Shown in pieces: positions 27,201 through 33,200 of a stretch of DNA of 64,000 nt. Each line of letters opens with the position of its first letter. Within the stretch, counting starts at the first letter, position 1. The stretch is from Poecilobothrus nobilitatus (Eukaryota; Arthropoda; Insecta; Diptera; Dolichopodidae). Below the pieces are notes generated by a model. It was not told where the DNA came from and did no database searches. It was given only the letters and a program-made list of their open reading frames with translations. The stretch lies in NCBI GenBank assembly GCA_947095535.1, contig OX352773.1, forward strand, positions 212,866,093 to 212,930,092, in the 5' to 3' direction. Position numbers and translations under genes: made by a program.

Positions 27201-30200
27201 TCACAAATTTTGAGGAACACATGAGGTTGAAGATGTTTTTTTTAGTTTTATTTTACTCTCTGCTAAGTTAAATTTGTTAAAAATTAACTTCTGTTTTGTT
27301 AAATATTAACAATTTTCTGTTATTTTGATAGATAGTGGTCTTACGGTTATTAAAGACGAATCTGTTAAAAATTTTATAACATATTTAAAAATTTACTAAA
27401 ATATGAATGGTAAAATAGTAGAAAGGTAGCTTAGGTTGTGTGTAATTTTACTTCAAATGTGTTAATCCATGACAAGCATAATATATTAAGCTTAATTTGG
27501 ATTTTAATATTTATTTTATTCTTATTTTATTTTTTAACGTAGCATTTTAAAAAAGATAAAAGAAATCTATAATCAAGTTTTATTCATAAGCATGCTTCTA
27601 AAATACTTTTACAACTAATTCTTCTTACACTTATCTAAGATTTTCTTTTCGGTTTATTTGTTTTTTTTTTAGTGTTTTGCCCTTTCACATAAATGTGGCA
27701 AGGAAATTACACAGCCTTTTCTGTTCAGTTGTGGCTGTAAATGTCGTAAGACGGAATTATTCTTACGACGTGTGTGGGATTTGAACAGAACTCTCTCAGT
27801 GTTTACAGCGTACTTTATACATTTTTACCCGTTAGACCACCGAGGGCCCTTCGAGTTATTGAATTAACTATTAAAATATTTTCAAAAGAATCTTAAAAAT
27901 ACAATTTAGCTGGTATTTAATTTTTCTTATAATCAATGTCATATTATATAAATAGAAAAATTACCCTATAAACTTTGAAAGAAAAAAAAAAACATTGTTA
28001 GAGTTCAAAAACCTCATTAGGATAATAATTAGGTCAATTATAATTATACAAACAAGATCAGTGTTATATTTTATTATTAGTATTTTTTTTTTTTTTTTGT
28101 TGAATATTCTTCAGTATTTCCTTCGAGACAAATAAAATGCAATTTTATAAACATATTTTTATCTTTTAAAAATTATTTAATTTACGTTTAACGGTTTAAC
28201 CTAACATTAAAACAGTTGTCACAATATTAATTTCAAAAAAAATGTCAAAAATTATGTCTAAAATTATTATAAACTTCTTTAGATCAGAAATAAAAAAAAA
28301 AAATATATAAAAAAAAATCTAAACTTATTATTTGTTTTGTAAATTATGACATTAAATAAAAAATTTTGTTTTATGATTTATTTAATTAAAAGGAACACTT
28401 TTTTTGTGTGGTCCGCCTTTTTTATGTTACACGCTTTCCAAAGCTTCTAAAAATGCTGCTACTATTTTTTTTATTATTTTTGAATGAATTTCTTTTTTTT
28501 TTTCGCATTTCAAAGAAATTTTTAATTCTATAATTTGTTATATACGTACATATCTTATTTTATATCTATCATATACATATAACGACAATCGACATTAGTA
28601 TTTGTTATATACATGTGTTAAATAACAAAATTTACATAATGAAAAAAAAAAAATGTTCATTTTAATATTATTAAAATTTATTATCTAAAACTATTAAAAA
28701 CGTTTTATGAGAAAAAATATTTTTTATGTTCTTCTTTGTTTTTTTTTGTTTTTGTTTAGCGGAAAAAAGTCGTAAAGAATTCGGACATTTTTCAAAAATG
28801 TTATAATAAAAGTGTCAAAATTTCTGTTTATATATTTTAAAGATGGCTAGCCAGGCCGCATCTCTATCGTGAAAAATTTGAAAATTTAGATATGGTGTTG
28901 ATATTATTCTTAAATGAGTTATAAATTAATAAATAAATAGATTGTCAGCTATATTTGTGTGATACTTTATGATTATTAAGAATTAAAACAATATTATCTT
29001 AAAGATGAAGTGTGGCTACCCGTGTGCTTAGAACATTGAAGATAATAATATATTTTTATTTATTAGTTTTTTAATGATCGCATTTCTCAAAGCTCGCCTC
29101 TTTAAATTTTTAATAATATTATAATCCTACAAAAGTAGTTTAGTGTTCTTTTCACATTATTTTGGCTACTTCGGCTACTTGAGTAAAACTCTAACAAATC
29201 AAAGACAGTCAGAATATTGTTTTTTTTTTAATAATATTATTTATATTATAATAAGTATTTAAAAAAAAAAAAAGTTTTACTTTAGAAGGCATTTAACGAA
29301 AATTTGAATATTGGGAATGACTTTACATGTGCTTTGGAGCTTATACACTGTATGTTGTATAAAATATCCATTCTGGCTGCATGAGTTTCTATCGACCAGT
29401 GATCCGCAATGATCGCTATGGCTGCAGCAATGTTCATACTAATGTAGGTTAGGCTTTTTTTCACAGCACAGCTTTCTTATATGGTTTAATGTAGTATTTA
29501 GATTTTTTATAACAGCGGTACACTGCAAGTTGAGAAGACATTTAAAGAAAATTAGAATATATGGAATGACTTTACATGCATATTCTGTCAGAAGAAGAAT
29601 CTCCAGGACACATAGTCAAAAACTGTGAAGCTTTAGTCCGAACAAAATGTGTTCATCTGGGAACATTTTGCTTTACCGAAGTTGAACTTATAAAAGTAAA
29701 TCCTCTACAAATCTTCAGTTTGTTAGAGACAGTAGGGCTTACAGAAGTATTATAAAGAAAGACAAAACGTACAACACGTAGTATAGAAGTAGCACGATAT
29801 AGAAGTATACCTCTTAAATATTCTAATCTGAGAATTTTTAACATGAAACAAATTATTTGCAACTTCTTTAAAATTTTTTAAGATCACGGATATACCGGCC
29901 ATGAATATCAAATTCTCTTGTCTTTCCTAATATAAAGAAAATGCTATATTAGAGGTTTTAAGCAATTTGTCTAGCGGAAATTTGTATAATAATTAAAATA
30001 AAGAAAAACGGTTTTTTAACCCTTTAATTTATAGAATTTTGTTTATTAAATTTTATAGTATGTCCAAAATAAATTTCACTGAATAGAAGATTATAAAAGA
30101 TTATCAAATTTTTTGAATATTAATGTTTGAAATAATCATTCTGTCATTTCTTTCTATTTGATAAGAAAACTTTTGAACTAAAACTTCAAAATTTAATTTT

Positions 30201-33200
30201 CTAATTCAAGAGAAAATATATCAAATTTTTCTTTTCTCTAAAAATGTGTAATACTTATTTGAATTTAAATGGAAATTATTCAAAATTTACATTATTGGCA
30301 AAAAGAAAAAAAAAAGAAAAAGCGGAAAAACAAAATAAAACAATTTTTTCTATAATCCTCTTATTAAGAATTACCTCCTGTTGTTTCGCATTACTAAAAG
30401 TGGAAAATAAACGCGATTTTTCATTTATTTATTTGTTATTTTTAATTATCACCATTGAACTGATATTAAATCTGACTGTGATGACAAATGTTTTAAACAA
30501 CAGGAGGTTAGACAATACCCTATATAAAATGATAATTATTGACTTAATTTTTTAGACCAGTATTTCTTCCTTCCTTTCAAGATTCTCATCAATATACCAT
30601 AATTCATTACTCGTTAATTCGTTAAGTAGTTGTTCGGTATGATTTAAATAGGGGGAATATTTAAATGTGGTAAGGTTTATCGGATTACAGATATGTCATT
30701 TTAAATTTTCATTTACTGACTGAACTTTTGAAAAATTTTCTTTTTTAATAATTTATGAAATTACGACTTCATGTGTAACGAAATAAAATAAAAATTAATC
30801 GATTTTTCTTTTATGAAAGAAAATATTTTTTTTTCCTCAAAATAGAATAAAAATTTTAACAAAAGAAAAACAGAAAAACTGAACTTAAGTAATCCGAAGA
30901 TTTTTGTAAGCAATTTTCTTCTAAAATGAAAAAAAAAGAAATTTTTTAAATAAAAATCTAAAAATAAAAATTTAATTTTTTTTCCCGATAAATATATTAT
31001 GAAGTTTTTAAAATGTAAATATACATATATATGTGTATATATATGATATGTAGGAAGATATGAATTTAATATATTGAAAATGAGGAAAATATCTTAAATT
31101 TAATTTGAAAAAGAAATTATAGGATATTTTGTAATATAAAAATAATGTAAGATTACAAAAAAATGTTGGGAATATAAACTAATGATTTTAATACAGTCAT
31201 CCTATCATAAATAGCACTGAGAGTGTACTGATAAGGTCAGTGGTTACCCAAAACTCTTTCTGGTTTTTTATGAGTACAAGTTTTTTATGAGTTTTAATTT
31301 CATCAGATTCATATTGTTGCCACTAGCTGCGGAGAAAATAAGGTCCATGTGCACAGAGATGCGTATTACGCAGATAAGACTTATACAATCGCTCTTGCCA
31401 GACTAAAGGAGAGGACTGTTTTCAACGAGTTCTGATTTACCCTTTTACTAGTTATACATTCTTGTGGCTAGGATTTTTCTACACGACATTGGCTTAAACA
31501 CCTATTAATCAGCCAAACACATATACATACACAACCACATATGCAGACACATATACATACAAAAATACATAGAGCCGATAATCTCTATTCAACAATATTA
31601 GAAATTTAAGAATGACAAATAATTTTGCCCGGCTACACCGCTTGGAGAAATATAGGGAGATCATAGAACCAAACTAGGTATATTTTTATCTAATTTTAAC
31701 ATTACTAGTTCTCACCTGAACATTTTTCTTTCACTTATTGGACATCGTTCTTTACATAATCTTCTACTACTGATTTACACAATTATTTCATTTTGTGTTT
31801 AATTTTGGTGCTGAATAGTTTATTTTTCATATTGCATTTCATTCGGTACCTATGTTTTAAAATAGTTTCGGTAACAAATTCCGATCAGAAGTTCTCCTAT
31901 TCAGTAACTCTCCATATTTTTGGTAATTGTCCTCTTATTATTAATGTTTTTTTTTTTTAATTCTAAATAGTTACATTATAAACGTTCAAGATAATCAACC
32001 CAATTAAATCAAAGTAATATTCACAAAATTCTTATAACAAAATTTATTATATGTTTTTTTTTTTCTTTTGACTAAAACCGTAAATCAGAAAAGAAATATT
32101 TTAATTTTTTATTTTTTTACTTTTTATACTTTTTTTGGTCCAATTTTGAATGATTATAATTGTCGTTTTGTGGTTATTATTCGAAGTCCAAAAACAACTG
32201 ACTGACTGAAATGATTTTTTTATCGTCTACATCATCACTAGAAAAACAAAAACGAGGCAAACAAATATACTGATGTAGAATACTATACAATCATATGTAG
32301 AGAAGGACCATGCCTCTTTTTTTTCTGTTCTGTGTTAAATAATTGAGTGGCGGGAAATACCGTATGGAAATTTTCAAATAAATTTTCATATTTCAATCGG
32401 TTAAAATTATTTTTCATAAATACTTTTTTTTTTATATATTTTTGTTTTTATTTTTTTTTTATACTTAAAACACTCACAAAATGATCGAAATTGTTATTTA
32501 GTTTACGCCGAATTTTCATTGTAAAAGCGTGGAAGGTTGCGACTTTACTAAAATTTCATTTTATGTATGCTTCGGTATCGGTAGCGATCAATTATTTGTT
32601 TATTATAGATAGAAAACAGAAGGAACTGAATAATAAAATAAATATTGGAAAAACAAAAAAAAAGAATTAAAAAAAAAAACAATTGAAAAAATATATAAAT
32701 TATAAAGTAAAACCATAACGTGATGCGAGTATCGCAGTGAAAGTAGAAAATTGAAATGTGTTGAAATAAAACAAAAGGAATAAAAAAAAACATAACAAAA
32801 CACTGGATGTTTTTTTTTTTTTTTTTCTATTTTCTTTTATTTTTAATATTTGTCATACTATACTAGAAAAAAAAACAAATAAAACAAAAAAAATAATAAA
32901 AATCTTTAATTGCTTCGATTAGTTTTTTCATCGGATCAATATTCGGTATTATCGGGAATTTCGTCCGACATGGTAATTTGGTACGAAAAACAAATTTTAT
33001 AGTGAGATTTAAATATAGGATTTTACAGTAATTTATTACATGAAATATAGTTTCTATTTCTTTTCATAATGTTTATATTGTTGTCTTTTTCTCTTTTTAC
33101 TGTTTCTTTTATAGTTTACGTTTAAACTTTCAATGTGATTAAAAGGAAAAAAAAAGCAAGATCTTTGTTATAAGTTGTTGTTTATAATATTGTGTAATTT

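Noticed and set aside
30244..30555. 103-codon plus-strand frame
   Set aside because: Lys-rich then Ile/Leu-rich low-complexity translation of AT-rich DNA; no family resemblance, no support from splice sites.
32929..32980. Possible cassette exon between an AG at 32930 and GTAATT at 32975
   Set aside because: About 50 bases long, not a multiple of three, so it cannot join phase-0 exons 10 and 11 in frame.
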